Notes: a model not told the origin generated them from the sequence alone. DNA of 64,000 nt from Leptolyngbya sp. Cla-17 (GCF_016807185.1 NZ_JAEVYN010000002.1:614528-678527), one strand, 5' to 3'. Shown: positions 16,902 to 26,697, numbered from the stretch's first letter. Program-made: numbers and translations.

Positions 16902-19526
16902 ATGCAACCAACCGACCCCAACCAATTTACAGAAAAAGCGTGGGAAGCGATCGCCCGTACACCTGATATTGCCAAACAAGCACAGCAGCAGCAAATCGAG
17001 GCTGAACATTTAATGAAAGCGCTGCTAGAGCAAGATGGGCTTGCCAACAGTGTGTTCAACAAGCTGAATGTGCCTGTGGCCCAGGTGCGCGATCGCACGG
17101 AAGATTTTATCCGCAAACAGCCTAAAATTTCGAGCGTAGGCGGCAGTGTTTATTTGGGGCGCAGTTTAGATGCTCTGTTCGATCGCGCCGACAGTCACCG
17201 CAAGCAGTATGACGACGAAGTGATTTCGATTGAGCATATTTTGCTGGGTTTTACCAAGGACGATCGCTATGGCAAAGCGCTATTTACAGAATTTAAACTC
17301 GATGAAGCGAAACTCAAGCAGGCGATTGATCAAATCCGAGGAAGCCAAAAAGTGACTGACCGCAATCCTGAAGGCAAGTACGAATCCCTGGAGAAATATG
17401 GGCGCGACCTGACAGAAATGGCAAGACAGGGCAAACTTGATCCCGTGATTGGGCGAGATGATGAAATCCGCCGCACTATCCAGATCCTCTCCCGTCGCAC
17501 TAAGAATAACCCGGTGCTGATTGGAGAGCCGGGTGTGGGCAAAACTGCGATCGCCGAAGGATTGGCGCAGCGAATTATTAACCGAGACGTTCCAGAATCC
17601 TTGCTTGATCGCAAACTGATTGCCCTCGATATGGGTTCTCTGATTGCGGGTGCGAAATATCGAGGTGAATTTGAGGAGCGCTTAAAGGCAGTTCTCAAAG
17701 AAGTGACGGAAGCTCAAGGCACTATCATCTTATTTATTGACGAAATTCATACCGTTGTAGGCGCAGGTGCAACTCAAGGTGCAATGGATGCTGGCAACTT
17801 GCTCAAGCCAATGTTGGCACGGGGCGAACTGCGGTGTATTGGTGCGACCACTTTGGATGAGTACCGCAAATATATTGAGAAAGATGCTGCCCTAGAACGC
17901 CGATTCCAACAAGTGTTTATCGATCAGCCGACGGTGGAAGACACGATTTCGATTCTGCGGGGACTCCGTGACCGCTACGAACTGCACCACAACGTAGTGA
18001 TTTTGGATAGCGCTCTGATTGCAGCGGCGGTGCTGTCATCCCGCTATATCAGCGATCGCTTTCTGCCAGACAAGGCGATCGATCTAATGGACGAAGCCGC
18101 CGCTAAGCTGAAGATGGAACAAACCTCTAAGCCAGAAGAACTGGATGAGATTGATCGCAAAGTTCGCCAGATGGAAATGGAGAAGCTGTCTTTGGCAAAG
18201 GAAACCGATCTGGCTTCCGGTGATCGGTTAGAGCGATTAGATCGCGAACTGGCAAACCTCAAAGAAGAACAGAGTCGTTTGAATGCGCAGTGGCAAGCGG
18301 AAAAGAGCGGCAGAGACCAGATCAAGGAGTTAAAAGAAGCGATTGATCGGGTCAATCTTGAAGTTCAGCAGGCAGAGCGTGATTACGACCTCAATAAAGC
18401 GGCTGAATTGAAATATGGCACCCTCGCAGATCTAAATCGCCAACTTCAAGCAGCAGAAACTCAAACCGCTCAAACTCAGAAGAGTGGCTCATCTCTGCTA
18501 CGGGAAGAAGTCACTGAGGCGGATATTGCCGAAATCATCTCCAAATGGACGGGCATTCCGATCAGTAAACTGGTGGAATCAGAAATGCAGAAATTGCTGC
18601 ACTTAGAAGACGAATTGCATCAGCGAGTGATTGGTCAGGAGGAAGCCGTGACTGCGGTTGCTGATGCCATTCAGCGATCGCGTGCCGGACTCGCCGATCC
18701 CAATCGCCCAACCGCCAGCTTCATCTTCCTCGGGCCTACGGGCGTGGGCAAAACTGAACTGGCAAAAGCGCTGGCTGCTTACCTATTCGACACAGAAGAG
18801 GCAATGGTTCGGATTGATATGTCCGAATACATGGAAAAGCACGCAGTTTCGCGTCTGATTGGTGCTCCTCCCGGCTATGTGGGCTATGACGAAGGTGGAC
18901 AACTAACCGAAGCGATCCGCCGCCGCCCCTATGCGGTCATCCTGTTTGACGAAATTGAAAAAGCGCACCCGGATGTGTTCAATATTTTGCTGCAAGTGCT
19001 AGATGACGGACGGATTACCGATGCCCAGGGTCATACGGTAGATTTCAAAAACACCATCATTATCATGACCAGCAACATTGGCTCGCAGTACATTCTAGAT
19101 GTCGCAGGTGATGAAGACCGATATGAGGAAATGCGGAGCCGTGTAGTTGAAGCGATGCGATCGCAATTCCGCCCTGAATTTCTCAACCGGGTGGATGAGT
19201 TTATCATTTTCCACGGATTGCAGAAGAGCGAACTGCGCAACATTGTTAAACTGCAAACGATTCGTTTGGAGAAACGTCTGACAGACCGCAAAATGTCGCT
19301 GAAGCTCACCGATGCGGCGATCGATTTTATTGCCGAAGTTGGCTACGACCCCGTGTATGGCGCTCGTCCGCTTAAGCGTGCCATCCAGAAGGAATTAGAA
19401 ACCGCGATCGCCAAAGCCATCCTGCGTGGCGATTTTCATAACGGCGATACTATCTTCGTGGATGTCGGCGAAAACGAACGCCTCTCCTTCCAACGTCTCC
19501 CATCCGAAGTGGTGACCACTCAGTAA
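16902..19526 (+). CDS. clpB: ClpB protein disaggregase (AAA+ Hsp100)
   Basis: A cytoplasmic hexameric ATPase that, with DnaK, pulls proteins out of aggregates by threading them through its pore. The 874 residues give the standard order: N-terminal Clp_N repeats (1-145), first AAA+ domain with GEPGVGKTAIAEGL and IDEIHTVVGAGA, the long coiled-coil M-domain insertion (about 400-520, rich in heptads) that distinguishes ClpB from ClpC/ClpA, and the second AAA+ domain with GPTGVGKTELAKAL, pore loop GAPPGYVGYDEGG and VILFDEIEKAHPDVF. The C-terminal D2-small domain (YDPVYGARPLKRAIQ) is intact. The ATG is preceded by GGGGAC. It is monocistronic with its own terminator. Confidence 0.98.
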   Translation: MQPTDPNQFTEKAWEAIARTPDIAKQAQQQQIEAEHLMKALLEQDGLANSVFNKLNVPVAQVRDRTEDFIRKQPKISSVGGSVYLGRSLDALFDRADSHRKQYDDEVISIEHILLGFTKDDRYGKALFTEFKLDEAKLKQAIDQIRGSQKVTDRNPEGKYESLEKYGRDLTEMARQGKLDPVIGRDDEIRRTIQILSRRTKNNPVLIGEPGVGKTAIAEGLAQRIINRDVPESLLDRKLIALDMGSLIAGAKYRGEFEERLKAVLKEVTEAQGTIILFIDEIHTVVGAGATQGAMDAGNLLKPMLARGELRCIGATTLDEYRKYIEKDAALERRFQQVFIDQPTVEDTISILRGLRDRYELHHNVVILDSALIAAAVLSSRYISDRFLPDKAIDLMDEAAAKLKMEQTSKPEELDEIDRKVRQMEMEKLSLAKETDLASGDRLERLDRELANLKEEQSRLNAQWQAEKSGRDQIKELKEAIDRVNLEVQQAERDYDLNKAAELKYGTLADLNRQLQAAETQTAQTQKSGSSLLREEVTEADIAEIISKWTGIPISKLVESEMQKLLHLEDELHQRVIGQEEAVTAVADAIQRSRAGLADPNRPTASFIFLGPTGVGKTELAKALAAYLFDTEEAMVRIDMSEYMEKHAVSRLIGAPPGYVGYDEGGQLTEAIRRRPYAVILFDEIEKAHPDVFNILLQVLDDGRITDAQGHTVDFKNTIIIMTSNIGSQYILDVAGDEDRYEEMRSRVVEAMRSQFRPEFLNRVDEFIIFHGLQKSELRNIVKLQTIRLEKRLTDRKMSLKLTDAAIDFIAEVGYDPVYGARPLKRAIQKELETAIAKAILRGDFHNGDTIFVDVGENERLSFQRLPSEVVTTQ

Positions 19527-19533
19527 CCGAATA

Positions 19534-19564
19534 AAGGGTGGGCAAATACCCACCCTTCTTTATA
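19534..19564 (+). terminator. Intrinsic terminator of clpB
   Basis: A perfect 9-bp stem AAGGGTGGG / CCCACCCTT with loop CAAATA, followed by CTTTATA, 7 bases after the clpB stop. Confidence 0.85.
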
Positions 19565-19675
19565 CCTAGATATTTAAGCTGGGATTTTTTTTAGGTTCAA
19601 ATACACTTTGAAGTAGGATGAAGTAGTCTTTTGTGTGAAAAACTCACAAAAATCGGCTTTACGTAATCTGCCAAA

Positions 19676-20971
19676 ATGCTTTTAGACTTTACCGTTGCCA
19701 ACTATCGCTCCATTAAAGAGCCTGTCACTTTAAGTGCAGTCGCTCAAAAGCAACGGCATGTTCAATCCAATGAGAACAGCAAACGCAAGCGAGTCAAATC
19801 TGATGATGAAATTGCTTCTACCTATTCTCTAGGAAATTGGGATATTGAAGTTTTGCCTACTCTAGGTATTTTTGGCGCTAATGCATCCGGTAAAAGTAAT
19901 GTAGTTCAGGCGATTGATTGTCTTATATCTCTTATAAATATTGGTCATGCATATGAGAGGCTACATACCTTTACACGGGCTAAGATAACTTCCTTTAATC
20001 TTGATAGTTCTACTATTGGAAAGCCAACCACCTTTAAACTACGCTTTGTTGCCAATTTTGCTATTTACACTTACTCCTTATCACTCACTCAAACTCAGAT
20101 TTTTTCAGAAACCTTAGACTACGAGCTAGCTTCAACAAAGAGAAGTCGATGTTTATTTCGACGAGTTTGGAATTATAAAGACAATAAATTTGATTGGAAA
20201 CATGGCTCTGATTTTAAAGGTTCTCATCTTCAATTGAGGAAAAATCTTGAAAATAGCGAGATATTTTTAAGCATATTAAGCTCTTTAAACATAGAAGTAA
20301 TTACCTCTTTGCAAAACTGGTTAAGGTTTAGTCTCAGCAATGCCAATCAAAATATTCTTGGGTTTGAGCAAGCTTTTATGTTGACCGCTATGGCTGATGA
20401 AAGGATGTCTCATGATTTTCTGAAAAGGATCACTCAAATCATCAAAAAGTTTGATACAGGAATCGTTGAAATCGAAGTTAGAAAAAGCAATGAAATAGAA
20501 GATGGCATCAACAATATTTATGCCGTGCATGAATCAATAAAAGGTAATGCAGTTCGTTGGTTATTTAAGGAAGAGTCTTTAGGAACTCAAAGGCTCTTTA
20601 ACTTTGCTTTTAGGCTTTTACTTGCCCTTGATAAGGGATGCTTACTAATTTTGGATGAGATTAGTGCAAACATTCACCCAAATATTACACGAGCTATAAT
20701 CCAAATGTTTCAAAGTGAAAAAAGCAACCCCAACCACGCTCAGCTTATTTTTACAAGTCATGATAATACGCTACAAAGGAACAACTTACTGCGACGTGAT
20801 CAGATTTGGTTTACGCAGAAACGCCTTGATCACAGTACAGAGTTGTATCCATTAACAGATTTCAAAGTTCGGAATGATTTAGCGATTGATAAAGCCTATT
20901 TAGATGGACGGTTTGGGGCTGTTCCCATCTTGCCTTCTGAAGATGAGTTGACTTCCAAAATATTGGAATAG
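19676..20971 (+). CDS. AAA15-type ATPase (RloA/AbiLi-like), defence-associated
   Basis: A 431-residue ABC-type ATPase of the COG1106/AAA15 kind. The N-terminus MLLDFTVANYRSIKEPVTL is the typical strand before the Walker A (GANASGKSN, about 67-75). Near the C-terminus are a Walker B-like LLILDEISANIHP and a switch/H-loop histidine in IFTSHDNTL. The middle is AT-rich and variable. The stop TAG shares its last base with the GTG start of the downstream RloB-domain gene, so the two are coupled. This ATPase plus RloB arrangement is that of restriction-linked rloA/rloB and AbiL-type abortive-infection loci. It is probably a phage-sensing ATPase of a two-component defence unit. Base use is AT-richer than clpB next door, suggesting transfer. 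Confidence 0.85.
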   Translation: MLLDFTVANYRSIKEPVTLSAVAQKQRHVQSNENSKRKRVKSDDEIASTYSLGNWDIEVLPTLGIFGANASGKSNVVQAIDCLISLINIGHAYERLHTFTRAKITSFNLDSSTIGKPTTFKLRFVANFAIYTYSLSLTQTQIFSETLDYELASTKRSRCLFRRVWNYKDNKFDWKHGSDFKGSHLQLRKNLENSEIFLSILSSLNIEVITSLQNWLRFSLSNANQNILGFEQAFMLTAMADERMSHDFLKRITQIIKKFDTGIVEIEVRKSNEIEDGINNIYAVHESIKGNAVRWLFKEESLGTQRLFNFAFRLLLALDKGCLLILDEISANIHPNITRAIIQMFQSEKSNPNHAQLIFTSHDNTLQRNNLLRRDQIWFTQKRLDHSTELYPLTDFKVRNDLAIDKAYLDGRFGAVPILPSEDELTSKILE

Positions 20972-21597
20972 TGGCAAGAAAGTTTGAGCGGAAACCAGCG
21001 AGTCGCGAGATTCGGAACAAAATCTTGATTGCTTGCGAAGGCAGCAAGACTGAACCTGCTTACTTCGAGGGCATCCGCAAATCTCTGCGATTGAGTACAG
21101 TGCAAATCAAAATCTTGCCCCATCTAGGAACCGACCCGCTTCGCATTGTGGAAGCGGCGATCGCAGGGCGGCAAGATATGAAAGTAGACAAGGCTTGGAT
21201 CACGGGCGATCGCGCTTGGGCAGTGTTTGATGGCGATGAACATATTGCAAACAATCCTGATAATTGGCGCAGTGCCCTTGCTAAAGCTAAAAGTCAAAAG
21301 ATTGACCTTGCCATTACCAATCCTTGCTTTGAGTTTTGGTATCTAATCCATTTTCGCGACCACCTTGCCCAGATTGACCGTATCAAAACTCTGGCTCTAC
21401 TAAAACAACATGTCTCTGATTACGAGAAAGCTGCTTGCCTTTATCCTGAACCTCTTTCGCTGTTGACGACTCAAGCGATTCAACGGGCTAGGAAAATTGC
21501 TGAGCAAATTCAACGCGATCAGCTTGCTCCTTTCTCTAATCCTTGCTGTAGTGAATTGCCAGAACTTGTGGAAAGTCTGCTGAAGTTGGCAACCTAA
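20971..21597 (+). CDS. RloB domain protein (AbiLii-like), likely Toprim-type effector
   Basis: A 208-residue RloB-family protein starting at GTG (20971), overlapping the ATPase stop by one base. Family marks are the N-terminal RNKILIACEGSKTEPAYF (Glu23 and Glu28), WAVFDGDEH (Asp87/Asp89) and NPCFEFWYLIHF. The EG...E strand followed by a D-x-D strand is the layout of Toprim-fold metal nucleases and primases, so a nuclease effector activity controlled by the ATPase is a reasonable inference, not shown by sequence alone. It is slightly less AT-rich than its partner. Confidence 0.85.
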   Translation: MARKFERKPASREIRNKILIACEGSKTEPAYFEGIRKSLRLSTVQIKILPHLGTDPLRIVEAAIAGRQDMKVDKAWITGDRAWAVFDGDEHIANNPDNWRSALAKAKSQKIDLAITNPCFEFWYLIHFRDHLAQIDRIKTLALLKQHVSDYEKAACLYPEPLSLLTTQAIQRARKIAEQIQRDQLAPFSNPCCSELPELVESLLKLAT

Positions 21598-22306
21598 AAC
21601 GACTTAGCCATCCATGCTGATAAGTGACGAAAAATCCGTTAAACTCGGTGACGATTACCGTCTGTTCCGGTTCAGTGACGCGAGCGCCCTATCTCTAAAG
21701 CAGTGCACCCATCTTATTTCTCTGACATGATTCATCCATTTAACATATCCCAGAATCCTTAAATTTTGGCACTCACGCTACTGTTAACCCTAACCCGCCT
21801 TCAGGTTTTCTAGCCTTTGTCTAATCAAGAGTTTAACGTCCTCAACTTTAGCTTCTGCATTAAACTCTCGCTCATACCAACAGTTGGAATGAAACCCAAT
21901 ATGGTGAATCCCACTCCAGATAGATCCAGGAGCGAAGGGAACTTCGATATGCTGACCCTACATCGAAATGTCACTGGTCGTCTATGCTGCCTTTCACCAT
22001 AAGTGAAGTTCCAAAGGCTATTTAAGGAAGTCCACTGAGACTGTTGTAACTGCAAGCGAGAATCTGGTACTCCATGGGCGCTCTGACTGTGGTCGTCAAA
22101 TTTCAAGGATATTGTTCTCAAAGCATTGACCAAAGGATTTTAAGGGGTAGACCAAACTGTGTTTGATATGGAGTGCATTAAAGGCACTGCATATAAATTT
22201 ACTATTGCGCTTGGTTAAACCTACAGGCCATATTCAATGGTTCTGCTCTTTGCAGGCGATCGCCGTTGTAGCTAAAGCATGATCAAGCCTTTAAGGCGTA
22301 TAACTC
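21598..22306. other. 709-bp region mostly without intact genes
   Basis: Apart from a decayed minus-strand gene end at 21790-22133 no feature is seen. An AAGGCG ribosome-binding site for the MFS gene lies just before its TTG start. Confidence 0.4.
21790..22133 (-). pseudogene. Frameshifted remnant of an unknown gene
   Basis: Two minus-strand frames look like pieces of one protein. One covers about 22133-21950 (containing GERQHRRPVTFRCRVSI). The other, shifted, runs about 21950-21790 and ends in WYEREFNAEAKVEDVKLL then RQRLENLKAG and a stop. The charged helical C-terminal tail reads like real coding sequence, but the upstream part of that frame is closed by a stop. The family was not identified; this is interpretation of frame patterns only. 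Confidence 0.35.
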
Positions 22307-23590
22307 TTGAATTCCATCAAACAGATTCCTCCATTTCCAGCTTTTCAGTCGAGAAACTATCGACTGTTTTTTATGGGTCAGGGACTTTCTCTCATTGGCA
22401 CCTGGATCACGATGGTGGCAATGATTTGGCTGGTGTATCATCTGACCCAATCATCCGTGCTTCTGGGAGTAGTGGGCTTTGCGAGTCAGGTGCCCAATCT
22501 GATACTGGTTCCTTTTGGCGGAGTATTGAGCGATCGCTGGAACCACCAACGCATCTTGCTCGTGACGCAAACCCTGTCTATGCTTCAGTCGTTCGCGCTG
22601 GCAATCCTCACGTTGACGGATGCGATTCAGATTTGGCAAATTATTGCTCTGAGCCTGTTTCAAGGCATTGTGAATGCAATTGATGCGCCGACTCGTCAAG
22701 CCTTTGTACCAGAGATTGTGGAGCGTAAAGAGAGTCTGATTAACGCGATCGCGCTCAACTCTTCCATCTTCAACGGGGCAAGGTTAATCGGTCCTGCGAT
22801 CGGGGGTTTGCTGCTCGCTAAGGTGGGGGCAGGTTACTGCTTTCTGCTAGATGGGATTAGCTATATCGCCGTTTTACTGGCTCTGACCGCCATGCGGCTC
22901 AAACCCAAGACATTAAGCTCTGCTCAAACACCTTTCACGCTTGCTGCCATTGTGCAACATTTGAAGGAAGGATTTGTTTATGCCTTCGGCTTTGCACCCA
23001 TTCGCTCTCTCCTGATTATGGTTGGACTGGTGAGCTTTCTCGGCGTTAATTTTGTTGTTATTATTCCGGTCTTTTCCCATGAAATCCTACATGGCGATGC
23101 CAATACTCTAGGGATATTGATGGCTGCGTCTGGAGTAGGTTCGCTGATTGCTGCTGTTCAACTTAGTCTGCGTCGAGAGGTGCGAGGATTAGGGCAGTTG
23201 GTGGCGATCGCCCCAATCATTTCCGGAGTGGGCATGATCGCTTTTGCTGGATCGCGATCGGTTTGGCTCTCGGCTGTGTTACTTGCGATCATGGGCTTCG
23301 GCTCACTCTTGCAAACTGCCTCTAGTAATACCATCATTCAAACGCTCGTTCACGATGAGATGCGAGGACGGGTGATGAGCATTTATATTATGTCGTTCCT
23401 CGGCATGATCTCGTTTGGAAATTTGTTTCAAGGCACCCTCGTGAGTTTCATTGGAGCGCCCACTACTGTAGCCATAAATGGCATTATCTGTGTCGTGGTA
23501 GCAATCTTTTATGCCCGCCAGTTGCCCAAACTGCGGCGAATGGTCTGGGCATCTCATCCGGAGTTGGCTCCTCCTGATTTAGAGCCCTAA
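22307..23590 (+). CDS. Major facilitator superfamily exporter (EntS/MFS_3 type)
   Basis: A 427-residue inner-membrane transporter with 12 predicted helices, of the MFS_3 group that includes enterobactin exporter EntS and many small-molecule and drug exporters. Family marks are FPAFQSRNYRLFFMGQGLSLIGTW at the N-terminus, the loop-2/3 signature GGVLSDRWNHQRIL and QTLVHDEMRGRVMSIYIM in the second half. The start is TTG at 22307, because an in-frame stop lies just upstream and the next ATG falls inside helix 1. Its cargo cannot be inferred; no siderophore genes are nearby. Confidence 0.88.
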   Translation: MNSIKQIPPFPAFQSRNYRLFFMGQGLSLIGTWITMVAMIWLVYHLTQSSVLLGVVGFASQVPNLILVPFGGVLSDRWNHQRILLVTQTLSMLQSFALAILTLTDAIQIWQIIALSLFQGIVNAIDAPTRQAFVPEIVERKESLINAIALNSSIFNGARLIGPAIGGLLLAKVGAGYCFLLDGISYIAVLLALTAMRLKPKTLSSAQTPFTLAAIVQHLKEGFVYAFGFAPIRSLLIMVGLVSFLGVNFVVIIPVFSHEILHGDANTLGILMAASGVGSLIAAVQLSLRREVRGLGQLVAIAPIISGVGMIAFAGSRSVWLSAVLLAIMGFGSLLQTASSNTIIQTLVHDEMRGRVMSIYIMSFLGMISFGNLFQGTLVSFIGAPTTVAINGIICVVVAIFYARQLPKLRRMVWASHPELAPPDLEP

Positions 23591-23842
23591 ATGAGCACCC
23601 TTGATACGTTGAAGGTAGCAGAAGAGGAAAGCTACATTGACTGTTGAAATGAAAACTCCTACTTACACTGGGCATACGCTGCACCCAAGAATTAGATGAA
23701 GATTCAATGTAGTTTGAAGACCTAATGCTGAACCGCCGTACCTGTCAAGTTTTTGCAGCTAAGAATGGCTAAAATCGTTTCTGTGAGGTTTGAAGCCTTT
23801 GTGGCGCTCGTTTTTAATTAAGAGAATTGACTCCTGATCGCA

Positions 23843-24994
23843 ATGGATTCATCAATCGATACCAAAATTGCTCAAATCAATCAGCGGCTAAAGCTTGCCC
23901 AATTGGGGTTACAAATTGAATGCCGTGGACAAAAGCTGGGGCTGCGGGGAACCTTGCCACCTCGTCCAGGGAGCGATCGCCTGAAACCCCACCAACAGCG
24001 GCTGAGTTTAGGGTTTCCCGCCACGGCTGCCGGATTAAAACAAGCCGAGCAGGAAGTGAAAGTGATCGCAGGGCAACTGATTGAAAACCGCTTTGATTGG
24101 CGAAACTATGTGAATGGCGCAGGCTGGGGGCGATTAGATCAGCTAGGGCTAACGCAGCAAATCCGCGCGTTTGAACGTCAATTTAAAGATGAACCCAAGC
24201 GAGCAAGCAATCCCACCTCAACCCAAACGACCTGGGAATTTGCTTACGCCCCCTACCTGCGAAAACTAGAAGCGATCGCCGAATCGAATCCTAGTCTTAG
24301 CCTAGTAGAAGCCATTTACGCCACGGTTCGCACCACCGAAGTCAACAGCCGCAGTCGGCAAGTCTGCTGTACTGCGCTCACAGCATTTGCCACATTTATT
24401 CAGCTTGATTTGCCAGAAAATCTGAAAACCTACTGGGGCAGCTATGGCACTACCCGAACTCAGGTGCGCGAATTGCCCCCCGATGAACTGATCCTACAAA
24501 CTTGGGCAGCGATTCCCAATCCAAGTTGGCAGTTCGTCTATGGCATCATGGCAACCTACGGCTTGCGGAACCACGAAGTTTTTTTCAGTGACTACTCTGC
24601 TCTGCAAAGTGAATCAGAACCAACTATTCAGGTTCTCAGCACGACCAAAACTGGAATGCACGAGGTGTGGCCCTTTCACCCAGAATGGATTGAGCGATTC
24701 AATCTTCGAGCAGGGACTCTGCCGTTGGTTCAAACCGATTTAACGAAAACGACACTTCAGCGAGTTGGACAACTGGTGAGCGTCCAGTTTCGTCGCTATA
24801 ATTTGCCCTTCTCACCCTATGATTTGCGCCATGCCTGGGCAGTGCGAACCATCCATATCGGCTTGCCAGATACGGTTGCCGCCCGGATGATGGGTCACTC
24901 AGTTGGCGTTCACACACGCACCTATCATCAGTGGATGACCCGCCGAGATCAGCAGCAGGCAGTGGATACAGCACTGGCTCGTAATAGTCGGTAG
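23843..24994 (+). CDS. Cyanobacterial tyrosine recombinase/integrase with Tyr in place of the box-II His
   Basis: A 383-residue phage-integrase-family protein. The N-terminal part (AQINQRLKLAQLGLQIECRG...RLKPHQQRLSLG) is the Arm/AP2-like domain common in cyanobacterial integrases. The catalytic half has Arg in ATYGLRNHEVFF (box I), the box-II segment YDLRHAW, a MMGHSVGVHTRTYHQWM segment with the second His (GHS), and the nucleophile Tyr. The first residue of box II, His in the usual HxxR, is Tyr here, giving an R-Y-R-Y tetrad as described for the XisA/XisC excisases of heterocystous cyanobacteria. No attachment repeats or element were found next to it, so it may be a stand-alone chromosomal recombinase. 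Confidence 0.85.
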   Translation: MDSSIDTKIAQINQRLKLAQLGLQIECRGQKLGLRGTLPPRPGSDRLKPHQQRLSLGFPATAAGLKQAEQEVKVIAGQLIENRFDWRNYVNGAGWGRLDQLGLTQQIRAFERQFKDEPKRASNPTSTQTTWEFAYAPYLRKLEAIAESNPSLSLVEAIYATVRTTEVNSRSRQVCCTALTAFATFIQLDLPENLKTYWGSYGTTRTQVRELPPDELILQTWAAIPNPSWQFVYGIMATYGLRNHEVFFSDYSALQSESEPTIQVLSTTKTGMHEVWPFHPEWIERFNLRAGTLPLVQTDLTKTTLQRVGQLVSVQFRRYNLPFSPYDLRHAWAVRTIHIGLPDTVAARMMGHSVGVHTRTYHQWMTRRDQQQAVDTALARNSR

Positions 24995-25422
24995 CTTCCG
25001 CGATCGCCCGTTAAATTGTTACGTTGATTGGTTCAATGATGAATTGCTATTCATCTACCGTTTGCAAAATTTGTTCGTACAGTGGTTGAGACACCCTAAA
25101 CTCTGGCAGCAGCGATCGCAACAAATGCCATCATCATGACTCGCAACAAAGGGTCTGCCAATTCTAAGAGTTGGGCTGACAAATTTACAGCAGGCATGAT
25201 TTGCGTCACAGAGACTCGATTGTTTCATCAGATTCTACAGGTCTAATCTCTGCAACGCCCATTTAATAACGGCTTCAATCTTTGCTGATCTGTCTTTCAT
25301 CCCAACGATTTAAGCGATTTGCGTCTCAGGGATGACTAATTCATCGATGGATAGGAAGTTAATGGAGTTACACGGTTAGAAATGAATCCTGTAGCACGCA
25401 TCAAATTTTGCAAGGAGCGCAA
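24995..25422. other. 428-bp intergenic region
   Basis: No intact gene is seen. A short minus-strand tail (begins MKDRSAKIEAVIKW, ends at a stop near 25243) has coding-like composition but is only 21 residues. AAGGAG before the next gene is a near-perfect ribosome-binding site. Confidence 0.3.
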
Positions 25423-26604
25423 ATGTCGTTAAATCAGCCAAACTCAATTACTACCAATCACCATCGACGAGCGATTGGTACTTTCCCAAATCGTAACGCG
25501 GCGGAACATGCGCTCCACGAACTTAGAGATTCTGGTTTTCCGATGGATCGGGTGTCTGTGGTCGCTCAAGACTCAGCCCACAATGAAACTATTGCCGGAG
25601 CTGGTGTGCGTGATACTGCCGACAACAAGTCCGATGATGGTGTGAAAGTGGGTGCCCTATCTGGTGGTGCTTTAGGCGGTTTGACGGGACTATTAGTCGG
25701 CATTGGAGCCTTGGCGATTCCTGGTATTGGTCCAATCATGCTGGCAGGTGCGGCTGCAACCGCGTTGGCAACTACGGCGGCAGGTGGCGCGATCGGAGCT
25801 GCTGCTGGTAGTTTGCTGGGCGGCTTGATTGGGCTGGGTATTCCTGAAGAGCGGGCTAAGGTCTACAACGATCGCGTATCGGCAGGTGAATATCTGGTAA
25901 TGGTGGACGGCAGCGATGCTGAGATTGCTCGATCTGAAGCCATTTTGAATCATCGCGGGATTGAAGAATGGGGAGTCTACGACATTCCTGGGACTAAAGC
26001 CGCTTCGGGTGATCGCTCGTCCGCGTCCGTAATGCCTGCCGCTACAGTTTCTTCCGCTGGCACAACTGCACAAGCCGTTAGAAAATTTGAAGAGCGGCAG
26101 ATTGGTCAGTCAGACAATGAGTCGGCTCACCCTATCTCACCTGTTTCTACTTCAGCAACTACTCCCTCCGTTTTAGAACACCCTGGCACTAATAACGACT
26201 CAGTGAAGTTGTATGAAGAGCGTCTAGTGGTAGATAAAGACCGTGAAAAAACGGGCGAAGTTGCGATCGGCAAGCGGGTTGAAACCGAAACGGTTCGTGC
26301 CTCAGTGCCGATCGAGAAAGAGCGTGTTGTAATTGAACGGCATTCCACGGGCGATGGCACTCCTGTGACTCCCGGTACTGATGCCTTTCAGGACAGCCAA
26401 GCAGTCCGGATGGAAGTTTACGAAGAATCGCCTGACTTTCAGAAAGAAGCCTTTGTGCGGGAAGAAATTAAGGTCCGTAAAGAGGTTGATCGAGAAACCG
26501 TTAATGCGGAAGAAACACTACGCCGAGAAGAACTGAAGATTGATACCCAAGGGCAACCTGTCGTGGAAACCAGACCAAATGACATCCGTACAGATCGCGC
26601 CTAA
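25423..26604 (+). CDS. DUF2382 (YsnF/AvaK-domain) stress protein with general-stress 17M-like N-terminus
   Basis: A 393-residue protein from the ATG at 25423, preceded by AAGGAG; an in-frame TTG at 25408 is rejected for this reason. The N-terminus (RRAIGTFPNRNAAEHALHELRDSGFPMDRVSVVAQD) is the YflT/general stress protein 17M domain. Then a Gly/Ala-rich segment (about 75-140) has the character of a glycine-zipper membrane hairpin. The C-terminal half is a DUF2382 domain (KLYEERLVVDKDREKTGEVAIGKRV, VPIEKERVVIER, FVREEIKVRKEV). Such proteins are common in stress-induced loci of cyanobacteria and desiccation-tolerant bacteria; molecular function is unknown. The BON lipoprotein gene follows 93 bases later. 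Confidence 0.85.
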   Translation: MSLNQPNSITTNHHRRAIGTFPNRNAAEHALHELRDSGFPMDRVSVVAQDSAHNETIAGAGVRDTADNKSDDGVKVGALSGGALGGLTGLLVGIGALAIPGIGPIMLAGAAATALATTAAGGAIGAAAGSLLGGLIGLGIPEERAKVYNDRVSAGEYLVMVDGSDAEIARSEAILNHRGIEEWGVYDIPGTKAASGDRSSASVMPAATVSSAGTTAQAVRKFEERQIGQSDNESAHPISPVSTSATTPSVLEHPGTNNDSVKLYEERLVVDKDREKTGEVAIGKRVETETVRASVPIEKERVVIERHSTGDGTPVTPGTDAFQDSQAVRMEVYEESPDFQKEAFVREEIKVRKEVDRETVNAEETLRREELKIDTQGQPVVETRPNDIRTDRA

Positions 26605-26697
26605 ACCTTACTCCAAGGTAGCAAAGTTGTACTACAGCTCTGCTACCTATTCTTCATGCTCTCCAATTCAATTAGCACTCAACCAAACGATAAAGCA

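Noticed and set aside
22279..22683. 134-codon plus-strand frame overlapping the MFS gene
   Set aside because: It is a shadow in another frame of the MFS transporter, with no hydrophobic pattern of its own.
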